Of a DNA stretch of 64,000 bases, positions 50,513-60,125 are shown piece by piece; position 1 is the stretch's first letter; each line of letters starts with the position of its first letter. The notes under the pieces were generated by a model. The model made no database searches. It worked only from the letters and a program-made list of their open reading frames with translations, and had not been told where the DNA came from. Position numbers and translations under genes: made by a program. Source of the DNA: Cylicocyclus nassatus (taxonomy: Eukaryota > Nematoda > Chromadorea > Rhabditida > Strongylidae); NCBI GenBank assembly GCA_958299035.1, contig CATQJL010000001.1:54238333-54302332 (forward strand). Direction: 5' to 3'.

Positions 50513-50855
50513 GGGCTTCCTTCAGGCACTGAAGGCACAGCCCTAGTCGAGTGGCTTGTGACGTTTTGGATACCGGATCCGGGTAACGGAGGCATCTCGC
50601 TGAGTAGTGGCTGTCACGGTTTTCGGCAACCGTGCAGAAAATACAGCTAGACTTGGGTGCACTGCGTTCTAGGAGCACAGCTTGCTGCTCGAGTATCGTT
50701 TGCATTTTCTGCTCGAGGGCCTGCATTTGTTGCTGAAGGGCCAGCCTATCCTGCTTAGCGGCTTGCATCTCGGGCAGTAGGTGGTGAAGCAGAGTTGAGA
50801 CGTCACATCTGTCGAGTTCGTCGATGGCGGCTTGCATATCTGGCGAGAATGACAT
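50400..50855 (-). CDS. Accessory zinc-knuckle protein downstream of env (BEL 3' ORF a)
   Basis: 151 codons starting about 255 bp after the env frame. Residues 30-65 are a Gln-rich helical, heptad-like segment. Residues 71-135 hold three Cys/His clusters: C71-C74-H83-C88, C107-C110-H115-C119 and C123-C126-H132-C135, and a basic tail follows. The same three-cluster order occurs in the gag zinc knuckles of this element (C32..C45, C64..C77, C82..C94 of the pol frame), so it looks like a duplicated, diverged nucleocapsid domain. A TATA box lies about 30 bases upstream of the ATG. It may bind element RNA or act as a regulator; that is inference. BEL elements described to me do not have a gene here. 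Confidence 0.6.
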   Translation of the reverse strand: MSFSPDMQAAIDELDRCDVSTLLHHLLPEMQAAKQDRLALQQQMQALEQKMQTILEQQAVLLERSAPKSSCIFCTVAENRDSHYSARCLRYPDPVSKTSQATRLGLCLQCLKEAHEDSCAVKCSVCGLGHNHLLCSQKRRPQPPTKRPHKH

Positions 50856-50882
50856 GTTGGTAATATGGTATAGTCCATCTGC

Positions 50883-50889
50883 TTTTATA
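50883..50889 (-). promoter_or_regulatory. TATA box upstream of the accessory frame
   Basis: On the minus strand TATAAAA, 28-34 bases before the ATG at 50855. Spacing would put transcription start at or just before the ATG, so an internal promoter is possible but not proven. Confidence 0.3.
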
Positions 50890-51110
50890 CAGATTTTTGC
50901 TGCCTATCTAGGTTCCGCCCACGCTATATAGCCTAAGTTGAGTTGTATGCTGCTTTATATCTTTGAAGTGGGTTTGTTGCCCTTGACATAGCGGATTGCT
51001 GCCTGGAGGTTATGTGATGGGTGAAGTAGTTGGTGAGGCCGGTGCTAAGTGCTCGATTGATAGCGTGCATGACTAGTTGTTATATACATTATCCAGATAT
51101 GCATATAAAA

Positions 51111-53726
51111 TCAGTTTCTGTTATCAGCTGATCCCTTACATACTAAATGGGACCAGAAGAACACTATTGGAGCCGTAAAAATTTTTATGATGGCCATGAT
51201 GATGTAGATCATAATTTTGGCAGCGTACACTAAGGCTATTGGGCCTGCTAGGTAGGTCGCAAGCGTGAGAAACGCTACCGACGTGAGAGCCGCTAAACTG
51301 ATTTTCCAATGCTTTTTTATGATCTCTATGATCGGCGCGACGTCTGGCACGCTGATATCGGCGAACCATTGATGGTGCAAAGGTACAGCGTGGGAATCTT
51401 CATCGAACGACACTGGATCAGCTGTTATGTGATAATAGAGAGTGCCTTGGAGCATAATAGATGCTGGTCCGTGGTGACACTGCACATTGCATTTTTCACT
51501 GATCACTGCTCGTTCGAGTGCTAGGTTAACAGAGGTAGAATCGTTGTTTGAAGAACATTGGACATTGAAATTCTGGGTTTCACATGAGACCGTCACTGTT
51601 CTCTCAAATGAAGATTGACAGTATGCAACGACATTAGCACCATGTAAACAGCTATAGCATCCAGTCAGCTTGCTGAGACGAACTTCGCATTCCATTAGGA
51701 ATATTTCTTCTGCTGATTCAGCTAATATTGAAGACGCGATTGACAACGTGAATTCGCTTTCATCTGAAAGTGCTATCACGTCGTTACCTGATCTTGTTAT
51801 TGTGGAAACTGGGGTTTCCAATGGTAGTTTCGCAGATGAGCGATTTCTGAGGGCATCGATCGAGTCGTCCGGACACAGACATCGGTGAACGGAGTTGTCG
51901 CAATGGCAGCGTATACTTGTGGTGCATGATGAGAAGTTGTGTTTAGCTTGCAACTCACTGCCGCATTCCACTGGAATTTGGAATTTGTCTGGTAAGACAC
52001 ATGACTCGCTTCCAGAGATGGCGAAACGCTTGTTTAGCAGTGGTAGTGATAACTTCTGAATAGAAATGACCGTTACGTTAAAATTATTGATCTTTTCCGT
52101 AACATATGGCTGGATCAAGCGAGTGCTCCTAGATGTTTTTCCTAGCTTTGTGTATTCCATGCGTATATGCACACTGGGCTTCCATTCTAAGCACGATATC
52201 ACTTCATATATCTGATCGGAGATTGGTCTATGAGCGACTCGATAAAACTGACATGCTGGTAGAGGAAGCAAGCATCCGCAGGGTATTCCTCCGCAAATGT
52301 CGATGCAGCCGGAATATCCTGGAAATTTGTAGGCCTTCCGCAGTTCTTTGACGGTTTCGTCCGCGTGCATAGTATGACACTTGTCATGAATGCACGATCC
52401 TGCTTGGGCACATCTTTCTGCATGGAAGATGCGAATTTTGGTATCTCTAGTGAAGGTTTGCAGGACTTTGGAACAAGTGAACTGTGTCGGTCTTTTAGTG
52501 AGCTTTACCATACCTATGGTCACATTTTCATGCATAATTTCAATGCATATCTCTGATATTACCTTATTGAACAGCAACTCATTACTGTACTCGTAGTGGC
52601 AGCTGTCTGGATCTGTACACACAAGGTTCGCAGCGTGTCTTGTGTAGCCTCTTTGACAAGCATGTGCGTTGACGATTAATGCACTAACTAGTAGGCAAAT
52701 ACTTGTTGAATTCATTCCGGGAAGAGGAGTTGGTTTGAAAGAAGGATCTAGCACTTTACAGGTTTGATGTTGTACCGGAAGTGTTTCTTTGACGGTGTTT
52801 CGTCGTTTTCTGCCCAGTTTTGATATTAAACAGATGGTGACGATACCTAGCATCGTAATGAAGTAGAGAATCATAGCTACGGTAACGATAGCTCCAAATG
52901 GCCAGCAATGGGGGTTTCCCAGCAGAGTTTTTGACAAAATTTTCTGGTGATCACAGAATTTTGGTCTTTCACATATCAGTATCGATTCATGAGCGCTATC
53001 GCCTGTTACTTTGCTGAAACGCACTGAGGCGCTGGTATTGATTGGTGATATGGGCAACGCATATCGCATGCCGTGCGTGATATTATCGATCATTTTGCAA
53101 TCGTTATCGATGCATAGCGTGTAAGGCGCGCCTTGCCATGGGATATGAACCTTGCCCTCGTAACAGCTGATCGCCGCTGATGAGTTTTGCGCCTTGATTG
53201 GCGATGCTAATGCCAAAATGGCTACTAGAAAGATAGAGAATGTGGGTTTGAGGATATGTGCAGACTGATTGAGCCTATTTCCACACTCTTTGATAGCATC
53301 GTAAGCCTTCATTTTAGATGCTCTTTCGGGCATTTTTCTCAAGTTTTTCTCTACCGTTTGCGAAGGTTGGGCGGGCGCTTCTTCAACCTGGGTAATGGGC
53401 TCCTCTGATACGGAGCGGATTTCTAGCGGAAAGATTTTATTAACTGGGCGCTGCACAATCTTCTTGTTTGGTAGAAGGATCATGGCGGATCTTATCAATC
53501 CATCTGCGCTCTTCACATTGTCCACGATTCTACCGTATGACCAACATCCTCTGGGAAGTAGCTCCTGTTCAATCAGTACTATTTCACCGACTTGTGGATC
53601 TGATCGCAGAATCGATCGTGGTTGTTTATGATGAAGTCTTTGCATTTCTCTCAATGAGGTAAGATATTCTGTGTTCCATTTCTCCCAAAATTTTGGCAAT
53701 GGTCTCAGAAGACTGAATTGCTTCAT
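51111..53726 (-). CDS. Pol C-terminal domain fused to phlebovirus-like envelope region
   Basis: 871 codons. Residues 1-105 are the DUF5641-type tail normally at the end of BEL pol (PKFWEKWNTEYL, VGEIVLIEQ, RPVNKIFPLE). A membrane or signal segment at 164-180 (IFLVAILALASPIKA) opens a Cys-rich ectodomain, then a membrane span at 277-302, a second signal-like segment at 341-356, and a large Cys-rich ectodomain (357-800) with a Gc-type cluster near 474-495 (CGGIPCGCLLPLPACQFYR), the place of the class II fusion loop. TGCYSCLHGA near 688-697 is the conserved Gc C-terminal block. Hydrophobic spans at about 808-858 close the protein. The start Met is in the overlap with the upstream pol frame, so it is nominal; env was probably made as a continuation of pol. 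Confidence 0.8.
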   Translation of the reverse strand: MKQFSLLRPLPKFWEKWNTEYLTSLREMQRLHHKQPRSILRSDPQVGEIVLIEQELLPRGCWSYGRIVDNVKSADGLIRSAMILLPNKKIVQRPVNKIFPLEIRSVSEEPITQVEEAPAQPSQTVEKNLRKMPERASKMKAYDAIKECGNRLNQSAHILKPTFSIFLVAILALASPIKAQNSSAAISCYEGKVHIPWQGAPYTLCIDNDCKMIDNITHGMRYALPISPINTSASVRFSKVTGDSAHESILICERPKFCDHQKILSKTLLGNPHCWPFGAIVTVAMILYFITMLGIVTICLISKLGRKRRNTVKETLPVQHQTCKVLDPSFKPTPLPGMNSTSICLLVSALIVNAHACQRGYTRHAANLVCTDPDSCHYEYSNELLFNKVISEICIEIMHENVTIGMVKLTKRPTQFTCSKVLQTFTRDTKIRIFHAERCAQAGSCIHDKCHTMHADETVKELRKAYKFPGYSGCIDICGGIPCGCLLPLPACQFYRVAHRPISDQIYEVISCLEWKPSVHIRMEYTKLGKTSRSTRLIQPYVTEKINNFNVTVISIQKLSLPLLNKRFAISGSESCVLPDKFQIPVECGSELQAKHNFSSCTTSIRCHCDNSVHRCLCPDDSIDALRNRSSAKLPLETPVSTITRSGNDVIALSDESEFTLSIASSILAESAEEIFLMECEVRLSKLTGCYSCLHGANVVAYCQSSFERTVTVSCETQNFNVQCSSNNDSTSVNLALERAVISEKCNVQCHHGPASIMLQGTLYYHITADPVSFDEDSHAVPLHHQWFADISVPDVAPIIEIIKKHWKISLAALTSVAFLTLATYLAGPIALVYAAKIMIYIIMAIIKIFTAPIVFFWSHLVCKGSADNRN

Positions 53727-56700
53727 TGGCTTGCTTTTCGGTCTGAATCAGTTCAGGATCATAGCTGGGATCATCTGAATCTTCCAGTATCTCACCTGTG
53801 GGTATGGAATACATCAGATTGCCTCTCAAAAAATCAATGGGTCTTAGCGGTAACTGTGCGATGTCACTAGCGTTTACCTTTGTTAGTGGCCTGGTATTGA
53901 TTATTGCTTCAATACGCGCTACTGCGGTACACATATCCGCGAAATTGAGGCGTTTCCGCCCGATTGATTTATTGAAGGCTTTCTTAACTATGCCGACCAA
54001 CCTTTCCCATGCGCCGCCCATCCAAGGAGAAGCTGGAGGGTTGAATATCCACCGTATTCTTTCTGATGCGCAATAGGACATTAGTGATGAACCATTTAGA
54101 CCTTGTTTTTCAAACATTTTTTGGATGATCAGTTCTCCCAATTTGAAGTTGGTGCCGCAATCGCTGCGTACGATTGCTGGAGTTCCTCTGCGAGATATGA
54201 ATCTCAGGAAACTGTTCAGAAAGGCGCCTGCCGATAGGTTTTCTACCACTTCCAAATGCACTGCCCGAGTTGTCAGGCATGTGTACAAGCAGACATACAT
54301 TTTTTCACTGGTTTTTGCTGTGAAAGGTCCCATGAAGTCGCAACCGACATTTTGAAAGGGTTTAGATGAAACCACTCTGTCTTTTGGTAATGAAGGCATT
54401 ATGGGGGCTCCATATGGTGGCCCTTGGTACTTTTTGCAAATCACGCAACTCTTTACCATAGTTTGGAATGCACGAGAAGGCCGTGGTAGCCAGAATCTCT
54501 GTCTAACGATACACAGGGTGTGATCTTTCCCACAGTGTCCATTGTTGGAATGGATTTTGTCAAGCAATAATCTTGTGAACTCTGAAGTTTCTGGGATGTA
54601 AATCGGCGATTTTGTATCAAACGGTATCGCCGCGTTTTGGAGACGAGAGTGGTGACGTATTATGCCGTTTTTATCGATGATGATCTGTTTTTCGTGAAAG
54701 CGCTTTGTTAGATGAGCGATATCCACTTGTTGATGTTCGTGTATAAGTATCAAGATTTCGGCGAGATTCATGTCATTTGCTGTAATCTCTGCTTCTTTAT
54801 CAAACATGTTTGTGTTACTAAGTTTGATTTGAGTGTTTTGATGCTCATTGGTGGAATCCACCCATTTTCGAGCAATTTTGCCGACAGTAGCTGTCACTCT
54901 GAGCGCTTTGTCTAGTTTGGAGAAGCGACTGAGATCGATGAAATCGTCATGTTTTGCAGCTTCTGTGACGGTTTCTACATTGCTGGAAGCAATAGAAATC
55001 TCTTGCTCTGCTGTCTCTTCGTACGAAAGAGCGTCTATTGACCTTATTGGCCAGCGGTTGGCATCATTTTTAAGCCACTGTGGACCTATGACCCAATCGT
55101 GTGTAGCGATTTCATTGGCTGTCAACCCTCTGGAACCTGCGTCGGCAGGATTGAAGTTAGTGGCAACGTGGTAGAATTTAACCTTTATGTTCAAAGCTTC
55201 GAAATGGGCCTTGATTTTCATTATTCTATCACGCTGATTTGCGACAAACACTGGTAATTTTTTGTTGGATTTTATCCAACACAACGCGATTTCACTGTCA
55301 CTGACTAGGCACACCTCGTTTATAGAATTTTTTGAGGCGTCGCTGATGGTTTTGCTCAATCTGGCTGCCATCATAATTCCGAGCAGCTCCAATCTAGGAA
55401 TCGTTTGATAACACTTTTTTGGAGTTAAGCGTGTTTTGCCACTGATGAGTGGAGATACATCACCTGAAGGCATAATTTGCAGGTATGCACAAGTTGCCAT
55501 TGCTGCCTTGCTGGCATCCGCGAAAACCCATAGGCATCTGGTGCCTCCTGTCCGGAGGCTCTCTGGCATGTATCTGTCGACTGATATTATGGCTTGATTG
55601 ACCTCACTGCACAAATCAGCCCATCGATTGCATATAGCAAGAGGAAGTGGAGTTGTCCAATCGGCTCCACTGTCAAAAACTTCTCTCATCAATGTTTTTA
55701 ATTTGACGAGAAGTGGTCCTGCAAGACCTATAGGGTCGAAGACAGAGTTGATTTGGCTGACTATGTCCTTTTTAGTCAATTTTGCGAATTTCGAAAATTT
55801 GGTTTTAACTTTAAATCTGTCGTTTGTCGTGTTATAATTGACACCCAACAGTTTTAGTGGACCAGGATTTAGCAGATCCTGTTTTGCTATTTTACTGTTC
55901 ACTTCTTCTGAGTTTGAAACGTATTCTCGCAAATTCATTCCGATTTGAGCGAAAAGCAATTTTGTCTCATGATACTTGCTGACAGCTTCATCTTCGGTGT
56001 CTGACAATAGTAGAATGTTGTCTACATACAAGTTCTGAGCTATTTCCTTTGTTAGAACAGAATTCTGAAGGTTGAGATAGGCTAAAATTGCCATATTCAA
56101 AATACTAGGAGAGGCTGTCACTCCAAATGGCAGCCGGTTGAATCTATACTCCACTATGTTATCTCTAGTGGGCGGATGATTCACGTTTTTCAACCACAAA
56201 AATCTGCATAGGTCTTTGTGGGCGTTTACTAAACGAATTTGTGTGAAGGCGGCCTCGATATCGCACGTCAAAATAATTTTTTTGAAACGTGCATGTGTGA
56301 GAATGTCGTGAATTTTATTGACAAACGACTCGCCTTTTTGAATCACGTCATTGAGGCAAAGCTTTCCCTTTCTTTTAGATGAAGCGTCGAAGACTATACG
56401 GAGTGGAACTTTTTTGTGAGCTTTCCAAACTCCAGAATGTGGCATGTAATATACGCCAGCCGCTTGAGAATTAGGTGAATCAAAGGTTTCGATAATGCCT
56501 TCGTTTTTGTACTTCTCGATAAGCTCACAGTACCATTTACTTTGTTCTGGGTTATGGAACAATGTGCATTGTAAAGACTGTAGCCTTTTAATGGCTATGG
56601 TGTAGTTATCCTCAAGGTCGCGCACGTTTTCCTTAAGCGGAAAAGGGGCTGTCACTACCCCGTTTTCGAAGGAAATTTTCTTGGAATATTCCTCAAGGTA

Positions 56701-57855
56701 TTTCTGGGTCACCTCGTCTTTTTGATACTCTTGAGGTGTTATACCGAGTCCTTCAAGCTCAAACAGCTTTTGAAGAACTTCCTGCTCAGTGTTTTCACAA
56801 ACGGCTGTCATGCTGTAATTGACAGATTCTGAATTCGAATCACCAGAAAAACCGCGACCGTAAATAGTGGGGCCGAAAACCGTTTTGGCAATGTGGAAAC
56901 CTGACGGCGTTTTTTCCCCATGTTTGGGGTCAATAACTAGGTCGTGATAATAATCTAGACCTACTAGAATATGTGGGATTTGATGTTCTCCACGTATACT
57001 CGGGTTTGCCAAACAAAGGTTATTCGCCTTAAGATAGGCTATATCTGCTTGATTGAGTTTTGCAGAAGGAAATCCGTTTGTAATCACTGGTTTAGTTTGT
57101 ACAGTGATCTCGATTTCCTCGCCAAAAGCGGTTCCGACTTTAAGCGGTATGAGATGACTTTTGAACGACTCAGTATGGCCACCGATACCGGACATAGTAC
57201 AAATTTCGGTAGTCTGTTTCGGTAAGCCAAATTGCTCTACGATTTTTTCCTCAATGACTGTCTTTTGTGCACCTGTGTCAAAGAAGAAAAGCACTTTTTG
57301 GAACTGACTCTTTTTTACATTCCAAATATTCCCTTCAGCTGTCATCAGTACAAGTTGTTTGCTTGCTGTGGCGCTGGGATGAGTATTTTGGGTTGTTTCG
57401 ACATCCGCACACATCTGTGTATTTGTTGGATTCGGTCTTGAAAAACCCTGATTAGTATTGTTTTCTCGCTGTCCCCTATTGGGCCAGTTTCTTTGCCTTG
57501 TTTGATTTGCATTGAAGTTGCTTTTTGCTCTGTGATCATATGCGTGATTGCCATGAGCGTTATCCTTTTTCAAACAAAGGCTGATATGGTGTTTCTGCCC
57601 GCATGCTGCGCAGTCTTGCTTTTGGCAGTCAAAACTATGATGATTCGCGGAGCAGCACTTCCAACACCTATTGCCGTCTTTAAGTATCTTTCGGCGGCTG
57701 CTTTGATCCGTAACTGTCCTGCATTGCATGGACGAGTGGTTGGATCTGTTGCAGAATAAGCACCCTTCACCGTTCTGAGGTCGCGGGTTTATTGCTTTGA
57801 TTCGTGATTGTGTGACCTTAATGCTGTTTTGCTGGCCAAGTCTGTTTTCGACCAC
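53626..57855 (-). CDS. BEL gag C-terminus and pol: zinc knuckles, protease, RT, RNase H, integrase
   Basis: 1409 codons, open throughout. Zinc knuckles lie at 32-94. The aspartic protease has FFDTGAQKTVI at 191-201. RT spans about 485-620: LRIVFDASSK, motif A CDIEAAFTQI (D532), LPFGVTASPSI and motif C YVDN at 610-613, where most RTs have YxDD. The Peptidase_A17/RNase H part has FADASKAAMA (D780), RLELLG and SDSEIALCW (D853). Integrase has HHCC zinc residues near 1101-1140 and the D1173-D1232-E1284 triad (CDFMGP, SDCGTNF, WERLVG). The N-terminal Met is internal; upstream sequence continues into the gag frame at 60.1 kb but is separated by the RTE element. The frame stops at 53626 after a one-base shift near 53690. 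Confidence 0.95.
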   Translation of the reverse strand: MVENRLGQQNSIKVTQSRIKAINPRPQNGEGCLFCNRSNHSSMQCRTVTDQSSRRKILKDGNRCWKCCSANHHSFDCQKQDCAACGQKHHISLCLKKDNAHGNHAYDHRAKSNFNANQTRQRNWPNRGQRENNTNQGFSRPNPTNTQMCADVETTQNTHPSATASKQLVLMTAEGNIWNVKKSQFQKVLFFFDTGAQKTVIEEKIVEQFGLPKQTTEICTMSGIGGHTESFKSHLIPLKVGTAFGEEIEITVQTKPVITNGFPSAKLNQADIAYLKANNLCLANPSIRGEHQIPHILVGLDYYHDLVIDPKHGEKTPSGFHIAKTVFGPTIYGRGFSGDSNSESVNYSMTAVCENTEQEVLQKLFELEGLGITPQEYQKDEVTQKYLEEYSKKISFENGVVTAPFPLKENVRDLEDNYTIAIKRLQSLQCTLFHNPEQSKWYCELIEKYKNEGIIETFDSPNSQAAGVYYMPHSGVWKAHKKVPLRIVFDASSKRKGKLCLNDVIQKGESFVNKIHDILTHARFKKIILTCDIEAAFTQIRLVNAHKDLCRFLWLKNVNHPPTRDNIVEYRFNRLPFGVTASPSILNMAILAYLNLQNSVLTKEIAQNLYVDNILLLSDTEDEAVSKYHETKLLFAQIGMNLREYVSNSEEVNSKIAKQDLLNPGPLKLLGVNYNTTNDRFKVKTKFSKFAKLTKKDIVSQINSVFDPIGLAGPLLVKLKTLMREVFDSGADWTTPLPLAICNRWADLCSEVNQAIISVDRYMPESLRTGGTRCLWVFADASKAAMATCAYLQIMPSGDVSPLISGKTRLTPKKCYQTIPRLELLGIMMAARLSKTISDASKNSINEVCLVSDSEIALCWIKSNKKLPVFVANQRDRIMKIKAHFEALNIKVKFYHVATNFNPADAGSRGLTANEIATHDWVIGPQWLKNDANRWPIRSIDALSYEETAEQEISIASSNVETVTEAAKHDDFIDLSRFSKLDKALRVTATVGKIARKWVDSTNEHQNTQIKLSNTNMFDKEAEITANDMNLAEILILIHEHQQVDIAHLTKRFHEKQIIIDKNGIIRHHSRLQNAAIPFDTKSPIYIPETSEFTRLLLDKIHSNNGHCGKDHTLCIVRQRFWLPRPSRAFQTMVKSCVICKKYQGPPYGAPIMPSLPKDRVVSSKPFQNVGCDFMGPFTAKTSEKMYVCLYTCLTTRAVHLEVVENLSAGAFLNSFLRFISRRGTPAIVRSDCGTNFKLGELIIQKMFEKQGLNGSSLMSYCASERIRWIFNPPASPWMGGAWERLVGIVKKAFNKSIGRKRLNFADMCTAVARIEAIINTRPLTKVNASDIAQLPLRPIDFLRGNLMYSIPTGEILEDSDDPSYDPELIQTEKQANEAIQSSETIAKILGEMEHRISYLIERNAKTSS
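53687..53694 (-). other. Frame change between integrase and pol tail
   Basis: In AAAATTTT the integrase frame and the FWEKWN frame of the pol tail differ by one base (+1). Before it the integrase frame, after it the other frame, carries the family residues. A one-base gain in the A or T run is the simplest explanation. Confidence 0.6.
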
Positions 57856-60081
57856 ATTCTCGCCAACCGAAGGTGGAGCTTGCTCGATGTCTCAGTAGTT
57901 CCATCCTTCTGCAGTGGCTCCGATCACCGCCTCCTTCGAGCGAAGATACGACTCAGCCGAAGGCTGGAAAAGAAAGTCTGTCATAGTGCCGCGAGAAGGA
58001 AGGAAGTCGTTTATGACGGTAACAGGCTGGAAGAGCTCATATCAAGTTGTGACTGGCCCATCGAGGAGGACCCAACGTACGACTACGACCGGCTTCTGAA
58101 AGGATTGCGAGCCTGCGGAGAATGTGCCTCAGTGACTTCTGAGAAGAACTTGGAACGTATTTCGAAGACCACCAAGGAATTGCTCGAAAGAAGAAGATTT
58201 CTGAGGCAGGATCCGAATGCAACCCATCTCGAGCGACTGATAGCCAACGCCAGTTGCAGAACAGCTTTGCAGGAGGATCTCAGGAAGTACAGGCAAGCCA
58301 AGATACTGGAAGCAGCCGAAGAAAGACGAAGTCTTAAGAAATGCCGAAGGGACCTCTGTGAATATCACGTACCGCTGGCTGCACTATTGAACGAAGACGG
58401 GACTCCGACTTCTTCCCGATACAAGATGGAATCTATCGCGAAGAACTTCTATACCAACCTCTTCCGCTCATCAACACCCGTGCCGACGCCCGTTGTTCCC
58501 ACTGGAGAAGTACCACCACGAATTCTACCTGCTGAAGTACGCACGGCGATTCAGACCATGAAGACATCCACGGCTCCAGGACCAGACCATCTTTCCGTCG
58601 AATTTCTGCGAGCCGGAGGACAACGTCTACACGAGATTCTTGCGTCGCACCTGACATCTTACCTTCAGAAGGAGAGGATTCCCGACCAGTGGAGAACGTC
58701 AAGAACCGTCCTTCTTTTTAAGAAGGGTGAACGGGAAGATCTTCGAAATTACCGTCCAATATGCCTGCTGAGTGTGCTGTACAAGCTCTTCACGAAGATT
58801 ATCCTCGCACGCATATCTAGGACACTGGATGAAGCCCAACCCCAAGAACAAGCTGGATTTCGCAAAGGATTCAGCTGCATGGACCACATCCAGACGGTTT
58901 CGAGGGTCATAGAAGTCTGCCGGGAGTACCGACTGCCTCTCGTCCTAACCTTCGTCGACTACGAGAAAGCCTTTGACAGCGTCGAAACCAACGCCATCCT
59001 GTCTGCGCTAGTCGATCAAGGAGTGGAACCAGCTTACGTGAGGACACTAGCCGACTGCTACAAGGACTGTACAACAACGATGCAGCTATTCCATCGCCCC
59101 CTAACCATTCCAATTGGGAAGGGGGTTCGACAAGGCGACACTATTTCGCCGAAGCTGTTCACCGCGGCCTTGCAGTGGGTGATGAAGTCACTAGACTGGG
59201 AAGAGAGAGGCATACGAGTTGATGGGAGATTCCTATCCAACCTTCGTTTTGCGGATGACATCGTCCTTTTCTCGAGCAGTATCACTGAAGCAGAGGCGAT
59301 GCTGAAGGAACTAAACGAAGTAGGGAAGAAGATCGGACTGCGAATAAATCGGAAGAAGACTCAGTTCATGAAGAACGCCCTTTGCGAAGATGCAGAAATG
59401 GAATTGGAAGGCACCTCTATCATGGAGACGTCTTCTTACGTGTATCTCGGACGTTCGATGAACATGGAGAACGACTTGAGGGAAGAACTTAACAGGAGAA
59501 GAAGAGCAGCCTGGGCCGCCTTCGGGCCTCTGAAGGAAGCCACCGACCAACTGACGGACCCGGAGCTTCGTGCCCACCTGTTCGACTCAACCGTTCTCCC
59601 AGCGCTCTGCTACGCAGCTGAGACTTGGGCCGACACCGTAGCCACGTCGAAAGCTTTAAGGACCACCCACAGAGCGCTCGAGCGCAGTCTTCTGAAGATG
59701 ACCCGACACAAGCAACATCTAGTCGGACTTCGCAGCACGGATATGAGAAGAATGTCCCGTCTTCGTGACCCAGCGGAATACGTTGCGAAAGCGAAACACC
59801 GATGGGCCGGTCACATAATGAGAAGAACGGACGATAGATGGACACTAAGAACATCTGAGTGGATTCCTCGCGAAGCCAAACGTCCTCGAGGAAGACCACC
59901 GACGAGATGGGCAGACGTGTTCGTGGAACGGATGGACCAGCTGAGAAATCAGCTGGATACGATTCTTGCCCCTGGAACTCGTGGACGCAGCCACCGACGA
60001 CGACCAAGAAGATCGTGGATGTCCGAAGCGAGGGACAGGGACCAATGGCGACTTCTGTACTGGGGCCCGCACGTCACGTGA
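57853..60081 (+). CDS. RTE reverse transcriptase (endonuclease mostly missing)
   Basis: 742 codons belong to the element; the open frame reaches 45 bases further back into BEL sequence only by chance. It begins in the last part of the APE-type endonuclease (CSGSDHRLLRAKIRL), then a Lys/Arg-rich linker, then RT: FKKGEREDLRNYRPICLL, EQAGFRKGFSCMDHI, LTFVDYEKAFDSV (motif A), GVRQGDTISPKLF and LRFADDIVLFS (motif C). The C-terminal region has KHRWAGHIMRRTDDRW and RPRGRPPTRWADVF, characteristic of the RTE clade. The frame is intact to the stop, so the insertion is young, but without the endonuclease the copy cannot make its own target nick. Confidence 0.92.
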   Translation, partial: HILANRRWSLLDVSVVPSFCSGSDHRLLRAKIRLSRRLEKKVCHSAARRKEVVYDGNRLEELISSCDWPIEEDPTYDYDRLLKGLRACGECASVTSEKNLERISKTTKELLERRRFLRQDPNATHLERLIANASCRTALQEDLRKYRQAKILEAAEERRSLKKCRRDLCEYHVPLAALLNEDGTPTSSRYKMESIAKNFYTNLFRSSTPVPTPVVPTGEVPPRILPAEVRTAIQTMKTSTAPGPDHLSVEFLRAGGQRLHEILASHLTSYLQKERIPDQWRTSRTVLLFKKGEREDLRNYRPICLLSVLYKLFTKIILARISRTLDEAQPQEQAGFRKGFSCMDHIQTVSRVIEVCREYRLPLVLTFVDYEKAFDSVETNAILSALVDQGVEPAYVRTLADCYKDCTTTMQLFHRPLTIPIGKGVRQGDTISPKLFTAALQWVMKSLDWEERGIRVDGRFLSNLRFADDIVLFSSSITEAEAMLKELNEVGKKIGLRINRKKTQFMKNALCEDAEMELEGTSIMETSSYVYLGRSMNMENDLREELNRRRRAAWAAFGPLKEATDQLTDPELRAHLFDSTVLPALCYAAETWADTVATSKALRTTHRALERSLLKMTRHKQHLVGLRSTDMRRMSRLRDPAEYVAKAKHRWAGHIMRRTDDRWTLRTSEWIPREAKRPRGRPPTRWADVFVERMDQLRNQLDTILAPGTRGRSHRRRPRRSWMSEARDRDQWRLLYWGPHVT

Positions 60082-60110
60082 GGACGGGCCATCTAAGTAT
60101 CTAAGTAAGT
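57853..60110 (+). mobile_element. 5'-truncated RTE-type non-LTR retrotransposon
   Basis: Inserted on the + strand inside the minus-strand BEL gag-pol. The target duplication AAGTCTGTTTTCGAC occurs at 57838-57852 and 60111-60125 (15 bp, partly ambiguous because the tail is TAAG-rich). The 3' end is a very short untranslated region with a (TAAG)n-type tail, usual for RTE. The 5' end starts in the endonuclease, so most of that domain is missing. Confidence 0.92.
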
Positions 60111-60125
60111 AAGTCTGTTTTCGAC

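Noticed and set aside
57808..57852. Start codon of the RTE protein at 57808
   Set aside because: Those 45 bases are BEL sequence and target duplication; the element begins at 57853 and is 5'-truncated.
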